A stretch of 59,276 nt of DNA from an uncultured Pelagibacteraceae bacterium (GCA_902592715.1 CACJFS010000007.1:1-59276); one strand, 5' to 3'; positions 42,300-51,456 are shown, counted from the stretch's first letter. The notes: generated by a model from the sequence alone, not told the origin. A program made the numbers and translations.

Positions 42300-42548
42300 A
42301 ACACGTAACTATTCCTCTAGGAATACAAAGTCAATAATAATGATATTTTTTATATGAAGTTTTGAGCAGTACTCAAAAGTATTATCCCCCAAGCAAAAAA
42401 TATGAACAAATATAAAAATGATTTAATAATTTTGCTTAGTTGACTTTCAATGAATATTGGTAATTTTTTTAGATTTTGATTAATTATTTGAAACACAATT
42501 GCGGAATACCACAAGTTGTAAAAAAAGCAAATAATATTTATTTAAAAT
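42300..42548. other. Largest gap in the window (249 bp), weak ORF only
   Basis: Lies between the divergently read TauE-like gene and the end of the apr operon. On the minus strand a frame from TTG 42512-42514 to TAA 42350-42352 would give 54 residues ending in a hydrophobic helix, but there is no ribosome site, no ATG and no recognisable family. It probably holds the TauE-like promoter and the apr operon 3' end. No clear terminator seen. Confidence 0.5.
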
Positions 42549-42899
42549 TTAAAATATTGTTGCTCCGAAGACTTTAACTTCATCTCCTTCATCTCCAAGA
42601 ACTAGTCTACCTAGAAAATCTCCAGGTATCTTTGTGCTTGTCTGCTTGTAAAGAACGGTTATGTAAAGGCCTCTTCTAAGACAACCTATTGCTTTACATC
42701 CTTCAGCTAAACTTGAAATTAGTTCATTATTCGCCCACTGTTTGCCAAGCTCAACCTCATTTGCCCCGTACATCATTTGAGTAGAGAGATCTCTTGTAAA
42801 TCCACCATAATCTTTGATATTAGATGATTTAACCAAGTTAGCCCACATGGGCTCTGCAATTTTAATAATTTCCTCGTCGGATTTATCTAAAAGAGCCAT
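42549..42899 (-). CDS. Unknown protein at the end of the apr operon
   Basis: 116 residues, no signal peptide, no membrane span. The pattern (N-terminal helix EEIIKIAEPMWANLV, then DYGGFTRDLSTQM, a two-cysteine-free core, and a C-terminal GDFLGRLVLGDEGDEVKVFGA strand pair) suggests a small alpha+beta cystatin/NTF2-like fold, but this is a guess. It follows aprA by 16 bp on the same strand, so it very likely functions with APS reductase or sulfite oxidation. One cysteine (AIGCLRRG) is present. Confidence 0.7.
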   Translation of the reverse strand: MALLDKSDEEIIKIAEPMWANLVKSSNIKDYGGFTRDLSTQMMYGANEVELGKQWANNELISSLAEGCKAIGCLRRGLYITVLYKQTSTKIPGDFLGRLVLGDEGDEVKVFGATIF

Positions 42900-42915
42900 T
42901 TCTGATTTAATTCAA

Positions 42916-44778
42916 TTAAGAAGCTTCTTTTTTCTTCTCGTTCTCATCTACAATATGGTAAACAGGCACTTTTTCTAAGGTAAATTCACCGGTTTTAGGA
43001 TCACGTCTAGAAACTGTCAGGCAATGCCAATTATCATCGTCAAGTTTCATGTGATCACCTCTATAATAGTAACCTGGCCATCTAGTTTCTTCTCTAAACA
43101 TGGTGTGCTCTGTTACACACTGAGATGTTAAAGCTCTATGTTTAAGTTCCCAAGCTCTCATTAATTGATGATAATCTTCTGCTCCTACGTGTTCTAAATC
43201 CTCTTCTAGCCATTTTAACAATTCAAGGCCTTTTTTAAGCATATTTGCGTTAGTCATATAATTTGTTGCAATTCCACCAACATATTCATCCATAATTCTT
43301 TGTAGTCTTTGAAGTCCTTGAATTGGAGATATATAACTAGGTGAAACAGTTCCACCTGTAATCTCATTTCTTCCAACAGTATAATTTTCAAGTGGTTTAT
43401 AAACAGCTGTTTTAAAATCCTCGCATTGCTTATCACTTACCTTAATGTCATTAGCCTTTTGATCTTCAATATATTTTACTGCTGCTTTTGCTGCTAACCG
43501 ACCTTCTGTAAATGATCCTGAAGAAAATTTATGTGCACTTCCTCCAACTGTATCTCCAGCTCCAAAAAGTCCTTGAATTGTTAACATTCTGTTATAACCC
43601 CAGAAATATTCAGGAGGTGAAAGATCTTCAGGTCCACTAACCCATGCTCCTGAACATGTAGCGTGAGAACCCATAACATAAGGTTCTGATGTAGTTAACT
43701 CAGGATTTGTATATTTAGGATCAATATTCTGTGAAGCCCAAACAACAGCTTGGCCTACAGTCATTCCTAAGAAATTTTCCCAGCCAACAGTCTCTAGATG
43801 TGGGTCTTGGAAAGCTTCTGTAGTAACCATATGAATTGGACCACCACCTGCCATAGTTTCTTGAATAAATGCGTGATTTCTTAAACATGTTGGGGTTGGG
43901 TGATGATCTATATATTCGCCAACTAATTCCTTAGTTTGTTCATACCATTTCTTCTCGTAGTTTTCTCCATTCGCATTTTGAGTATAAGTTTTTAAATGTA
44001 AGAAATATGCTCCAACAGGACCATATCCATCTTTAAATCTACATAATACAATTCTATTTTCCATTTGAGTCATTTTTGCTCCAGCTGCAATTGGCAGTGC
44101 ATATGCTGAACCATTACTCCAAGGAGCATACCAAGTTCTTCCCATGCCTTCTCCAACAGCTCTCGGCTTAAATATGTGAGACGCTCCACCAGCGGCAACA
44201 ATAACTGTTTTTGCTCTGAAAACATGAAAATCTCCAGTTCTCATATTGAAACCAACTGCCCCACCTACTCTGTTTTCTTGTTCCTCATCCATTAAAAGAT
44301 GAGTTACCATTATTCTATTGTAAATTTTGTCAGCTGATTTTTTAGCAGCTTCAGCTACTATCGGTTTATAACTTTCACCATGAATCATTATTTGCCATTT
44401 ACCCTCTCTTAAGTAACGACCAGTTTTTTCATTTTTCATCATTGGCAGACCCCACTCATCAAACATGTGTACTGTTGAGTCTACGTGACGAGCCATGTCA
44501 TATCCTAAATCTTCTCTTACCATTCCCATTAAATCATTACGCGCGTATCTTACGTGATCTTCAGGTTGGTTTTCGCCCCATTGCATGCCCATATAACAAT
44601 TAATTGCATACAATCCTTGAGCAACAGCTCCACTTCTATCTATGTTGGCTTTTTCTACACAAACAATTTTTAAATCTCTTCCCCAGTGTCTTGCTTCAAA
44701 AGCAGCACCTGTTCCAGCCATACCACCACCAACTACTAAAACGTCACAATCTTCGTAATGTGTTTTATGTTTAGCCAT
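42916..44778 (-). CDS. aprA: Adenylylsulfate (APS) reductase alpha subunit
   Basis: 620 residues, full length. The FAD-binding N-terminus CDVLVVGGGMAGTGAAFEAR is followed by IDRSGAVAQGLYAINCYMG; the later ETMAGGGPIHMVTTEAF and AGDTVGGSAHKFSSGSF blocks are characteristic of AprA. With AprB it interconverts sulfite plus AMP and APS. In an aerobic SAR11-like cell the expected direction is sulfite oxidation, with electrons passed to the membrane via AprM. It shares one base with aprB and is followed by the 116-residue unknown gene. Neighbouring xsc and suyAB are sources of sulfite. Confidence 0.93.
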   Translation of the reverse strand: MAKHKTHYEDCDVLVVGGGMAGTGAAFEARHWGRDLKIVCVEKANIDRSGAVAQGLYAINCYMGMQWGENQPEDHVRYARNDLMGMVREDLGYDMARHVDSTVHMFDEWGLPMMKNEKTGRYLREGKWQIMIHGESYKPIVAEAAKKSADKIYNRIMVTHLLMDEEQENRVGGAVGFNMRTGDFHVFRAKTVIVAAGGASHIFKPRAVGEGMGRTWYAPWSNGSAYALPIAAGAKMTQMENRIVLCRFKDGYGPVGAYFLHLKTYTQNANGENYEKKWYEQTKELVGEYIDHHPTPTCLRNHAFIQETMAGGGPIHMVTTEAFQDPHLETVGWENFLGMTVGQAVVWASQNIDPKYTNPELTTSEPYVMGSHATCSGAWVSGPEDLSPPEYFWGYNRMLTIQGLFGAGDTVGGSAHKFSSGSFTEGRLAAKAAVKYIEDQKANDIKVSDKQCEDFKTAVYKPLENYTVGRNEITGGTVSPSYISPIQGLQRLQRIMDEYVGGIATNYMTNANMLKKGLELLKWLEEDLEHVGAEDYHQLMRAWELKHRALTSQCVTEHTMFREETRWPGYYYRGDHMKLDDDNWHCLTVSRRDPKTGEFTLEKVPVYHIVDENEKKKEAS

Positions 44779-45248
44779 TAATAATAAACTCCCTTTTTGA
44801 AAGTTTCTTTAGGAACTGACGGAAGCTCTCCATCAATGTTAAGTCCTTCTGGCTCAGTGTATAATCTTTGAGAGTTTATTTCACCTTGATTTGGTTTGTC
44901 TCCCTCCGCAAGTTTTGGAATAAATTTACCCCACGGTTTAGTTGTAATCGGAGAGACAAAATCTTTTGTTGTTCCATTTCTAAATTTTATTTTCCAAGAA
45001 ATAGTTCCTTTTTCTTCTTCACGTCTAACTCTAACACTATGTCCCATTGGAGCAAAATCTGCATAACCTCTTACATCTATTGCATGATTAGGGCATGCCT
45101 TCACACATGAATAGCACTCCCAACAAAAGTTTGGTTCAATATTCTTTGCTCTTCTTATTGTCTCATCGATATGCATTATATCTGAAGGACAAATATCTAC
45201 ACAGTGACCACAGCCATCGCAACGGGTCATATATACAAAAGTTGACAT
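44778..45248 (-). CDS. aprB: Adenylylsulfate reductase beta subunit (ferredoxin-type)
   Basis: 156 residues with two 4Fe-4S clusters: CDGCGHCVDICPSD (residues about 10-23) and CWECYSCVKACPNHA (42-56). The tail RVRREEEKGTISWKIKFRNG belongs to AprB rather than a plain ferredoxin. Transfers electrons to or from the FAD of AprA. A clear AAGGAGA ribosome site lies upstream. It follows aprM by 34 bp and shares one base with aprA. Confidence 0.93.
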   Translation of the reverse strand: MSTFVYMTRCDGCGHCVDICPSDIMHIDETIRRAKNIEPNFCWECYSCVKACPNHAIDVRGYADFAPMGHSVRVRREEEKGTISWKIKFRNGTTKDFVSPITTKPWGKFIPKLAEGDKPNQGEINSQRLYTEPEGLNIDGELPSVPKETFKKGVYY

Positions 45249-45282
45249 AATTTAATTTTTCTCCTTTTTAATTTTTATCATA

Positions 45283-46083
45283 TTAATAATGTTTTGGCTC
45301 TTCTCTTTTTATACCTAGGCCAAATTGCTCAGGTACATCTGCTTCAGGTGGTAGATTGTCTCTAGAACCATCAGCTTCCGCTAAATTTTTTTGTATTGCT
45401 GCTCCAGGTTTATAAAACATATGAGCAAATTTTGACCAATATACTCCACCAAATAAAACCAGATTTGCAACAATGAATAATACTAAAAATACCATATCAT
45501 CATATCTTCCAAGAAGATTTAAGGATTGTAGGTAAGACCATACCAAACCAAATAAAGATGATGCTATTAATGCTAAAACAAATAAGTCAGCTTTAATCAT
45601 TCTAAACCAAGGTTGCGCCTCAGAATAAACATCAACTCTTAGAAAAAACCAAAACCAAGATCCCCCTAACACAGTTAGTGCTGCTCCAATATGCCATATC
45701 ATTGGCCACACTGTTGGAGTAGTAGATCCCGGCGATGTATAAAAGAATATCATAACAACTGAGCCTACCCAAAAAAGTATTGTTCCGTACATGCCCATTA
45801 CATGTGCAACTCTTCTTTTGCCTGCGCCAAGTTCTGATGTAGTAGCAATGTCGCTTGCTATAGTTTTTGAAATTACAGATATTCTCTCTCCTGTTGAAAG
45901 AGTTTTTGTTGCTGATAATTTTGCTTTTTTTGCATTATTAAAGAAATACTTCACATTTTTTTTATGAATAATATCCATTAATGTCCCAGTTAAAATTAAT
46001 AATCCCATTAAAATAACAAATGATTGCATCAAAAATGGTGGTACAGTTTCTGCTAATATTAAAAATGGATTTGTTGATATCAT
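45283..46083 (-). CDS. aprM: APS reductase membrane anchor (AprM-like)
   Basis: 266 residues with about six hydrophobic spans in the first 230 residues and a polar, probably cytoplasmic, tail (AEADGSRDNLPPEADVPEQF). Located directly before aprB-aprA, as expected for AprM, which links AprBA to the quinone pool. Histidines in the membrane part (MWHIGAAL, KKRRVAHVMG-like RRVAHVMGMYG) may bind haem, but this is inference. Name based mainly on synteny and topology. A ribosome site AAGGAAA lies before the ATG. Confidence 0.82.
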   Translation of the reverse strand: MISTNPFLILAETVPPFLMQSFVILMGLLILTGTLMDIIHKKNVKYFFNNAKKAKLSATKTLSTGERISVISKTIASDIATTSELGAGKRRVAHVMGMYGTILFWVGSVVMIFFYTSPGSTTPTVWPMIWHIGAALTVLGGSWFWFFLRVDVYSEAQPWFRMIKADLFVLALIASSLFGLVWSYLQSLNLLGRYDDMVFLVLFIVANLVLFGGVYWSKFAHMFYKPGAAIQKNLAEADGSRDNLPPEADVPEQFGLGIKREEPKHY

Positions 46084-46177
46084 GTAAAGATTTCCTTCCG
46101 CTAAAGATTTCTAGTATACTTATTTAAATAGATCAACCGCGATATAATGACATTTCAACAGGTTATAAACCTAAATA

Positions 46178-46579
46178 TTATTTGGTTTTACGTATATAAT
46201 GTTGTTTAGCAGCGATTACACTTCTTACACCACCTTGAGGATTATCAACATCTCCTAATCGTCTAGGAATCAGATGAATATGACAATGATTGATTGATTG
46301 TCCTGCAGTTTTACCAGAATTTGATCCCACATTAAACCCTTCAATCGTTTTATCTTTATCTTCAAGTTTCTTTTTAAGTTCTTTAAGAAGAGCATCACAC
46401 GCTAAAACCTCTTCATTATTTAGTTCAAAATAATTTTCAACATGCCTCTTTGGAACAACTAAAGCATGATATTTAGAGACTGGATAAGTATCATAACTTG
46501 CATAAGCCAAATCATTCTCTAGCTCAAAATCATTGCTAGATATATTGCAAAATAAACATGGGTTATTTGGGTCTCTCAT
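46178..46579 (-). CDS. HIT family nucleotide-binding protein
   Basis: 133 residues. CLFCNIS at the N-terminus gives a CxxC metal site, KYHALVVPKRHVENYFEL is the central block, and SINHCHIHLIPRRLGD carries the H-x-H-x-H triad that names the family. Members hydrolyse or transfer nucleotidyl groups (Ap4A, adenosine phosphoramidates). Located 2 bp after pabC on the same strand. Confidence 0.92.
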   Translation of the reverse strand: MRDPNNPCLFCNISSNDFELENDLAYASYDTYPVSKYHALVVPKRHVENYFELNNEEVLACDALLKELKKKLEDKDKTIEGFNVGSNSGKTAGQSINHCHIHLIPRRLGDVDNPQGGVRSVIAAKQHYIRKTK

Positions 46580-46581
46580 TT

Positions 46582-47352
46582 TTAATTATAAATATATTTT
46601 GATTTTATAAATTCTTTTTTAAAAGTTTTGTAAATTGAGTTAAATACTTTAGTTTTTCTCCTCTTCCACTTGCTATCCAATATATATCTTGCAGAAACTA
46701 CACCTTTACCAGAGCCAATAAGCAAGATTTCATCAAATTGATTTAATTCTTTTAGATAAATATCTTTTTTAATTATATTAAATTTTTTTTCATAAAATTT
46801 AAAATTAGTACCTCTATAATATTTATTTTTTGGTGAATAAATTTTATTATTTTTTACAAATAGTAAATTTGATGTTCCAGTTTCAAATATTCTATCTTTT
46901 ACACATAGGGCAATGTCTTCTTTTGATGTATTCATTTTTGACAGATAGCTAAGTATTTTTTTATATTTTAAATTTTTATATTCAGGTTTCACTCTCTCAT
47001 AATTAACTAATTTAATTCCAAAATTATTATTGGGCTTAATTCTATTCCTAAGTGAAATTGAAATAAATTTTTTGTTTAAAGCAACTCTAAGAAGATGATT
47101 ATAATTTTTTTTCTTATCTATATTTTCCTTTATTATTTTAAAAATTTTACTTTTAATATCTGGCTCGCTTATCTCATAAGCTTTTAAGGATTTTAATAAA
47201 TTATCTATATGTGATTTAAAAAATAGAATTTTAGGTGGCTTATTATAAAGCCACATTGTTGTAAAAACTCCATCCTTATTCCAAAGATCGTCAAACTCAA
47301 TTTCTTTTAAGTTTTTACGCTGATAAGATTTTTTTAATAAGTATTTTACCAT
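46582..47352 (-). CDS. pabC: Class IV aminotransferase, probable aminodeoxychorismate lyase
   Basis: 256 residues of the fold-type IV PLP family. GVFTTMWLYNKPPKILFF near residue 30, DIALCVKDRIFETGTSNLLFV with the conserved E-x-G-T-S-N block, and EILLIGSGKGVVSARYI match PabC-type lyases; the PLP lysine is expected in the central LNKKFISISLRNR or KLVNYERVKPEYKNLKYKK region (not resolved by eye). It would turn aminodeoxychorismate into p-aminobenzoate. The start overlaps pabA by 38 bp; no better start is visible. A D-amino-acid or branched-chain transaminase is possible, but the pabA-pabB linkage favours PabC. Confidence 0.75.
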   Translation of the reverse strand: MVKYLLKKSYQRKNLKEIEFDDLWNKDGVFTTMWLYNKPPKILFFKSHIDNLLKSLKAYEISEPDIKSKIFKIIKENIDKKKNYNHLLRVALNKKFISISLRNRIKPNNNFGIKLVNYERVKPEYKNLKYKKILSYLSKMNTSKEDIALCVKDRIFETGTSNLLFVKNNKIYSPKNKYYRGTNFKFYEKKFNIIKKDIYLKELNQFDEILLIGSGKGVVSARYILDSKWKRRKTKVFNSIYKTFKKEFIKSKYIYN

Positions 47353-47872
47353 TATTTGTCAAAAAAGATTCTGGGTGAAACTGAAAACCATATACATCAT
47401 CTTTAGTGTTTTCGAAACCCATAGCAATATTAGATTTTGTACATCTAAATGTAATAATAAAGTTTTTTTTGTTAAAAGGCTCTTTCAGTTTAAGTGAATG
47501 ATATCTTCCTACTTTAAATTTTGTATTTTTTTTAAAAATTGAGTTATCGTTAACCACTTTTACAATTGATTGAAACCCATGATAAATTCTATTTTGCTGA
47601 ATTATTTTTCCTTTTTCACTATGTAAAATCAATTGATATCCAAGACAAATACCTATAATTTTTTTTTTACCTTTATACTTATTGTAAATTTTTATTGATG
47701 TAGGATAATCTTTTGGTGAACCCGGTCCTGGAGAAAATATAATAGTTTTACATTTCTCCATAAGTTTTTCGTTTATATCAAAATAATTTGAACAATAAAC
47801 TTTATCAAATTCAGAAAATTGATGAACAACATTCCAGGTAAACGAGTCTTGATGATCAATTATGTAAATCAT
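47315..47872 (-). CDS. pabA: Glutamine amidotransferase subunit of aminodeoxychorismate synthase
   Basis: 185 residues, class I GATase. DHQDSFTWNVVHQF at the N-terminus, the nucleophile-elbow IIGICLGYQLILHSEKG (about C77) and the catalytic-histidine FQFHPESFLTNNG. Supplies ammonia to the partner encoded upstream (4-bp overlap). PabA and TrpG look alike; the adjacent pabB/pabC favour folate synthesis over tryptophan. Confidence 0.85.
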   Translation of the reverse strand: MIYIIDHQDSFTWNVVHQFSEFDKVYCSNYFDINEKLMEKCKTIIFSPGPGSPKDYPTSIKIYNKYKGKKKIIGICLGYQLILHSEKGKIIQQNRIYHGFQSIVKVVNDNSIFKKNTKFKVGRYHSLKLKEPFNKKNFIITFRCTKSNIAMGFENTKDDVYGFQFHPESFLTNNGKILIKKILSA

Positions 47873-49083
47873 TTAAATAATTCCAAAAGTGATTTTGCTT
47901 TAATAAAATTTTCATTAAATTCTTTCTTAGAATTACTATCCAACACAACTCCCGATGCGGCAGATATTTCTGATCTATTTTTAAAGTTTAAAATTGATCT
48001 AATAATTATATTAAACCTCATATCTTCATTAAATTTTATATATCCAAAACTTCCAGTAAAAATATTTCTATCTTCTTTTTCTTGGGAATTAAGTAATTCT
48101 AAAGTTCGTATCTTGGGACATCCAATTACAGATCCACCTGGCATCATTGATTTAATGATTTCTTTAACTGAAATATTATTATTCAATTTTCCAATAATGC
48201 TAGTTACATAGTGATATAGGTGTTTATATTCTTCTACGTATTTTTGTTTTTTAATTTTAACTGTGCCTGGTTTGCAAATTCGAGATAGATCGTTTCTTTC
48301 AAGATCTACAATCATATTATGCTCTTTAGTTTCTTTATTATTATTTCTGAAGAATTGCAGAGCTTTTGATTTGGTTGTGTGTTTATTTTTTTTTAATGTT
48401 CCTGCAATTGGTTTGGTATTAATAAAACTGCCTACTCTATTGATTAATGTCTCAGGTGAGCAGCTAACTATAGAGTAATCTTTATCTCTTATCATAAATG
48501 ACTCTGGTGAAGAGTTAATTTTCATAAGTTTCCAAAAGAAATTTACTGAATTAATAGTCGATTTATTCTTATATTTTGTGCATATTTTTATTTGATAGGT
48601 TTCTCCTTCTCTAATTTTTCTAGAAAATACATCAAATATTTTTTGGTATTTATTAAAATCTATATTGAGTTTAAAAGGAGTAAGAATTTTAGTTTTTTGA
48701 AAAACTTCATTAAATCCAATTCTTTTTAAATTTGAATGAATTGTAATTTTCTTTCTTATTTTAATTAAAGTTTCAGGCTTATAAAAAATACCCTTATAAA
48801 AGTTCATTTTTTTTTGATTTTTAATAGATAAATTTAAAAGCCCACACAAAATCTCATAACCAAAAAACCCCACAAATAGATCGGTTTCTTTTTTATATTT
48901 TTTTTTTGAAAAGCTATTTAAAAAGTTGTCGATATTATTTTTGTTAAGTGTAATTTTTTTTGAAAAATCCGTATAAATATTATAACCACCGTCAACTTTA
49001 TAAATAATAAGCGGCTTATTAGACTGATAAAGTTTTTCTAAATATGTATTAAACTTAAGTTTATGCTGGTTGAACTCTTTCAA
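47869..49083 (-). CDS. pabB: Chorismate-binding aminodeoxychorismate synthase component I
   Basis: 404 residues. The chorismate-binding core includes SYSIVSCSPETLINR-like YSIVSCSPETLI, KPIAGTLKKNK, DLERNDLSRIC, MMPGGSVIGCPKIRTLELL and a C-terminal FTGSFGYIKF block. The PGGS-x-x-G-x-PK form is typical of PabB; TrpE usually has PAGT. However, the motif at 225-229 is PIAGT, not the PIKGT whose lysine is used by E. coli PabB. Linked to pabA (4 bp) and pabC. The start overlaps the MFS gene by 23 bp. Anthranilate synthase is the alternative. Confidence 0.78.
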   Translation of the reverse strand: MKEFNQHKLKFNTYLEKLYQSNKPLIIYKVDGGYNIYTDFSKKITLNKNNIDNFLNSFSKKKYKKETDLFVGFFGYEILCGLLNLSIKNQKKMNFYKGIFYKPETLIKIRKKITIHSNLKRIGFNEVFQKTKILTPFKLNIDFNKYQKIFDVFSRKIREGETYQIKICTKYKNKSTINSVNFFWKLMKINSSPESFMIRDKDYSIVSCSPETLINRVGSFINTKPIAGTLKKNKHTTKSKALQFFRNNNKETKEHNMIVDLERNDLSRICKPGTVKIKKQKYVEEYKHLYHYVTSIIGKLNNNISVKEIIKSMMPGGSVIGCPKIRTLELLNSQEKEDRNIFTGSFGYIKFNEDMRFNIIIRSILNFKNRSEISAASGVVLDSNSKKEFNENFIKAKSLLELFK

Positions 49084-50284
49084 TTGTTTTCTCTTTTATA
49101 GGCAAGTGTATCACGCCTGCAAAAATTGATAATGCGATAGATGCGTACCAAGCATAATCGAAATTGCCGTACATCTCATAAAAAACTCCTCCTAGATAAG
49201 CCCCCAGGAAAGATCCTATCTGATGACTAACAAATACTATGCCATATAAAAGACCCAAATGTTTTGTTCCAAAAATATGACCCACTAATCCATTTGTTGG
49301 GGGAACAGTAGAAAGCCATAAAAGTCCGAACGTTACTCCAAATACAACTGAATTAAATATACTTGGTGGTAAAAATAAAAAATAAATTAATGAGACTCCT
49401 CTTAATAAATATATGGCACTTAAAACTTTCTTTTTACTAAACTTGGTTGCTAAATAGCCACTTCCAAGAGTTCCTATCATATTAAATACTCCAACTAATG
49501 CTAATATCATTGCAGCTGTCCAATCGGGCATCCCTTTATCCATCATATATTTTGGAATGTGTGTAGCTACTAATGCGATATGCCAACCACATACAAAAAA
49601 TCCAAGTGTTAAAAATATAAAACTTTTATTAGTTAAAGCTTCTCTTAAAGCCTCTGAGGCTGTTTGTTTATTATCTTGATTGTTACTTCCCACTGGAATT
49701 TTAGGAGTGCTTACAAATAATGAAACAATTAAACCAATACCTAAAAGGAAACAGAAATATAAAATAGTAATTTCCCAACCTATTTCAATTAGAGAATATC
49801 TAACAAGCAATGGTGATACAAAAAATCCAAATGAACCTGCGCATGTTACAATCCCTGTAGCAATTGTTCTATTGGAAGCAGGAAAATGTTTAGCTACAAC
49901 AGATACTGGAATACTTATCGCAGTTCCTCCTAGGCCTATTCCAATTAATAGACCAATAGTTAATGTGAAATAATATCCTGTATTTAATCCAGAATAGAAA
50001 AGCAACAATCCTGCTAAGTAAAATAAAAAACCAATGAATATTGCAGCCGCACCTCCATACTTATCAGTTATGTAACCAAACACAGGACTAAAAACTCCCC
50101 ACATCAAAAGCTGCAATCCGATTACAAAGCCAAAATGTGAAATGGAGATATCAAGGTCAGTATTAAAATCAAAAAAAAATAATCCAAAAGTCTGTCTGAT
50201 TCCAAGTGAAACAATTACGACAGACGATGCTGCTACTAAAGTAATTAATGCTTTTTTTGTAGTGAAAAATTTTTCAGAACTCAT
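49061..50284 (-). CDS. Major facilitator superfamily transporter (monocarboxylate/OFA-like)
   Basis: 407 residues, 12 spans in two sets of six around a polar loop near 195-215 (VGSNNQDNKQTASEALREA). FGYITDKYGGAAAIFIGF matches motif A. The segment RQTFGLFFFDF resembles the OFA and monocarboxylate branch. Substrate unknown. Its 3' end overlaps pabB and its start overlaps the metC-like stop by 4 bp, so metC-like, MFS and pab genes probably share a transcript. Confidence 0.87.
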   Translation of the reverse strand: MSSEKFFTTKKALITLVAASSVVIVSLGIRQTFGLFFFDFNTDLDISISHFGFVIGLQLLMWGVFSPVFGYITDKYGGAAAIFIGFLFYLAGLLLFYSGLNTGYYFTLTIGLLIGIGLGGTAISIPVSVVAKHFPASNRTIATGIVTCAGSFGFFVSPLLVRYSLIEIGWEITILYFCFLLGIGLIVSLFVSTPKIPVGSNNQDNKQTASEALREALTNKSFIFLTLGFFVCGWHIALVATHIPKYMMDKGMPDWTAAMILALVGVFNMIGTLGSGYLATKFSKKKVLSAIYLLRGVSLIYFLFLPPSIFNSVVFGVTFGLLWLSTVPPTNGLVGHIFGTKHLGLLYGIVFVSHQIGSFLGAYLGGVFYEMYGNFDYAWYASIALSIFAGVIHLPIKEKTIERVQPA

Positions 50285-51456
50285 CTAATGAATTTAAGCG
50301 ATTTTCGCAAATCTTCAATTAAATCTTTTGGATCTTCGAGACCAACATGCAGCCTTACTATTGTTTCATCATCTTTAATATCTGAGTGAATCCTGTTACC
50401 TCGTTCTGCTTTACTTTGATGTAGAGCTAAACTCTCAAAACCTCCCCAACTATAACCATAACCAAATAATTTCAGCGAATTAACAAACTTTATTACAGAT
50501 TTTTTGTCTTTTGTTTTTATTTTAAGACCCATTAGACCAGAAGCACCAGAATAATATTTTTTCCATAATTTGTAATTAAGTGATCCTTTCAGATATGGGT
50601 ATAAAAGTTTTACTTTTTTATTCTTTGATAAGAAGGCTGCGACTTTTTTAGCGTTTTCTTGATGTTTATCTAATCTTACATCTAAGGTTCTGAGACCTCT
50701 TGTTATTAAATATGCATCATCAGGTCCTAATCTCAAACCAATTATTTTTTGGGTTTTCTCTACATGTTTAAAAACTTTTTTGTTAACTGCCAGGCTTCCT
50801 CCCATTACATCAGAATGTCCTGAGTAATATTTGGTAGCAGACACAATTGACATATCAAAACCAAGTTTCATTGGTTTAAAAAAATATGGTGTTGCCCATG
50901 TATTATCAATTGCAGTGAAAATTTTTCTTTTTTTAGCTATAGATATTATTTTTGATAAATCTTGAAATTCAAATGAGTTGCTTCCAGGATTTTCAACAAA
51001 AATTAATTTAGTTTTTTTTTTAATTATTTTATTAAGTGAGTTTAAATCGTGAGGATTATAAAATGTAGTTTTAATATTAAATTCTTTTAAAAAATCTTGA
51101 GTAAGAACTCTGGTTGGATTGTATACTGGATCAGCAACTATAATTTCATCGCCTGGTCTTACAACGCTAAAAATAGCTAAAAAAATAGATCCAAATCCTG
51201 TAGGAGTTAAAAAGACATGATAAGACTCCTCTAATTTTGTAAGTATTTTCTGTAAAATGTGTGTTGTTGAAGTCCCTTGTCTTCCATAATCAAAATATCC
51301 CCCTCTTGGATCCTTTTTATATTTATTCTGAGTTCTCCTAATATCATTCATAGATTTAAATATTATTGTAGATGCTCTTACAACAGGTGGATTTACTGAA
51401 TGATTATGAAAATCTTTAGCCGTGTGTTTTAAAAATGTTTTGAAAGAATTGCTCAT
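50281..51456 (-). CDS. metC: Cystathionine beta-lyase-like PLP enzyme
   Basis: I take the start at ATG 51454-51456 (391 residues, MSNSFKTFLKHTAKDF), because a 32-residue upstream extension is hydrophobic and unrelated to the family. PLP lysine in VSATKYYSGHSDVMGG; YDYGRQGTSTTHILQ-like GGYFDYGRQGTSTTHIL near the N-terminus and TPTGFGSIFLAIFSVV bind the cofactor phosphate. The C-terminal GYSWGGFESLALHQ segment is typical of the E. coli MetC branch. Expected reaction: cystathionine to homocysteine, pyruvate and ammonia. Other Cys/Met-metabolism enzymes share the fold, so the gene symbol is probable rather than certain. Confidence 0.82.
   Translation of the reverse strand: MSNSFKTFLKHTAKDFHNHSVNPPVVRASTIIFKSMNDIRRTQNKYKKDPRGGYFDYGRQGTSTTHILQKILTKLEESYHVFLTPTGFGSIFLAIFSVVRPGDEIIVADPVYNPTRVLTQDFLKEFNIKTTFYNPHDLNSLNKIIKKKTKLIFVENPGSNSFEFQDLSKIISIAKKRKIFTAIDNTWATPYFFKPMKLGFDMSIVSATKYYSGHSDVMGGSLAVNKKVFKHVEKTQKIIGLRLGPDDAYLITRGLRTLDVRLDKHQENAKKVAAFLSKNKKVKLLYPYLKGSLNYKLWKKYYSGASGLMGLKIKTKDKKSVIKFVNSLKLFGYGYSWGGFESLALHQSKAERGNRIHSDIKDDETIVRLHVGLEDPKDLIEDLRKSLKFIR

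Noticed and set aside
42350-42514. Possible 54-residue membrane ORF on the minus strand
   Set aside because: TTG start only, no ribosome site, no family; open frames of this length occur by chance in AT-rich DNA. Kept as a note in the intergenic entry.
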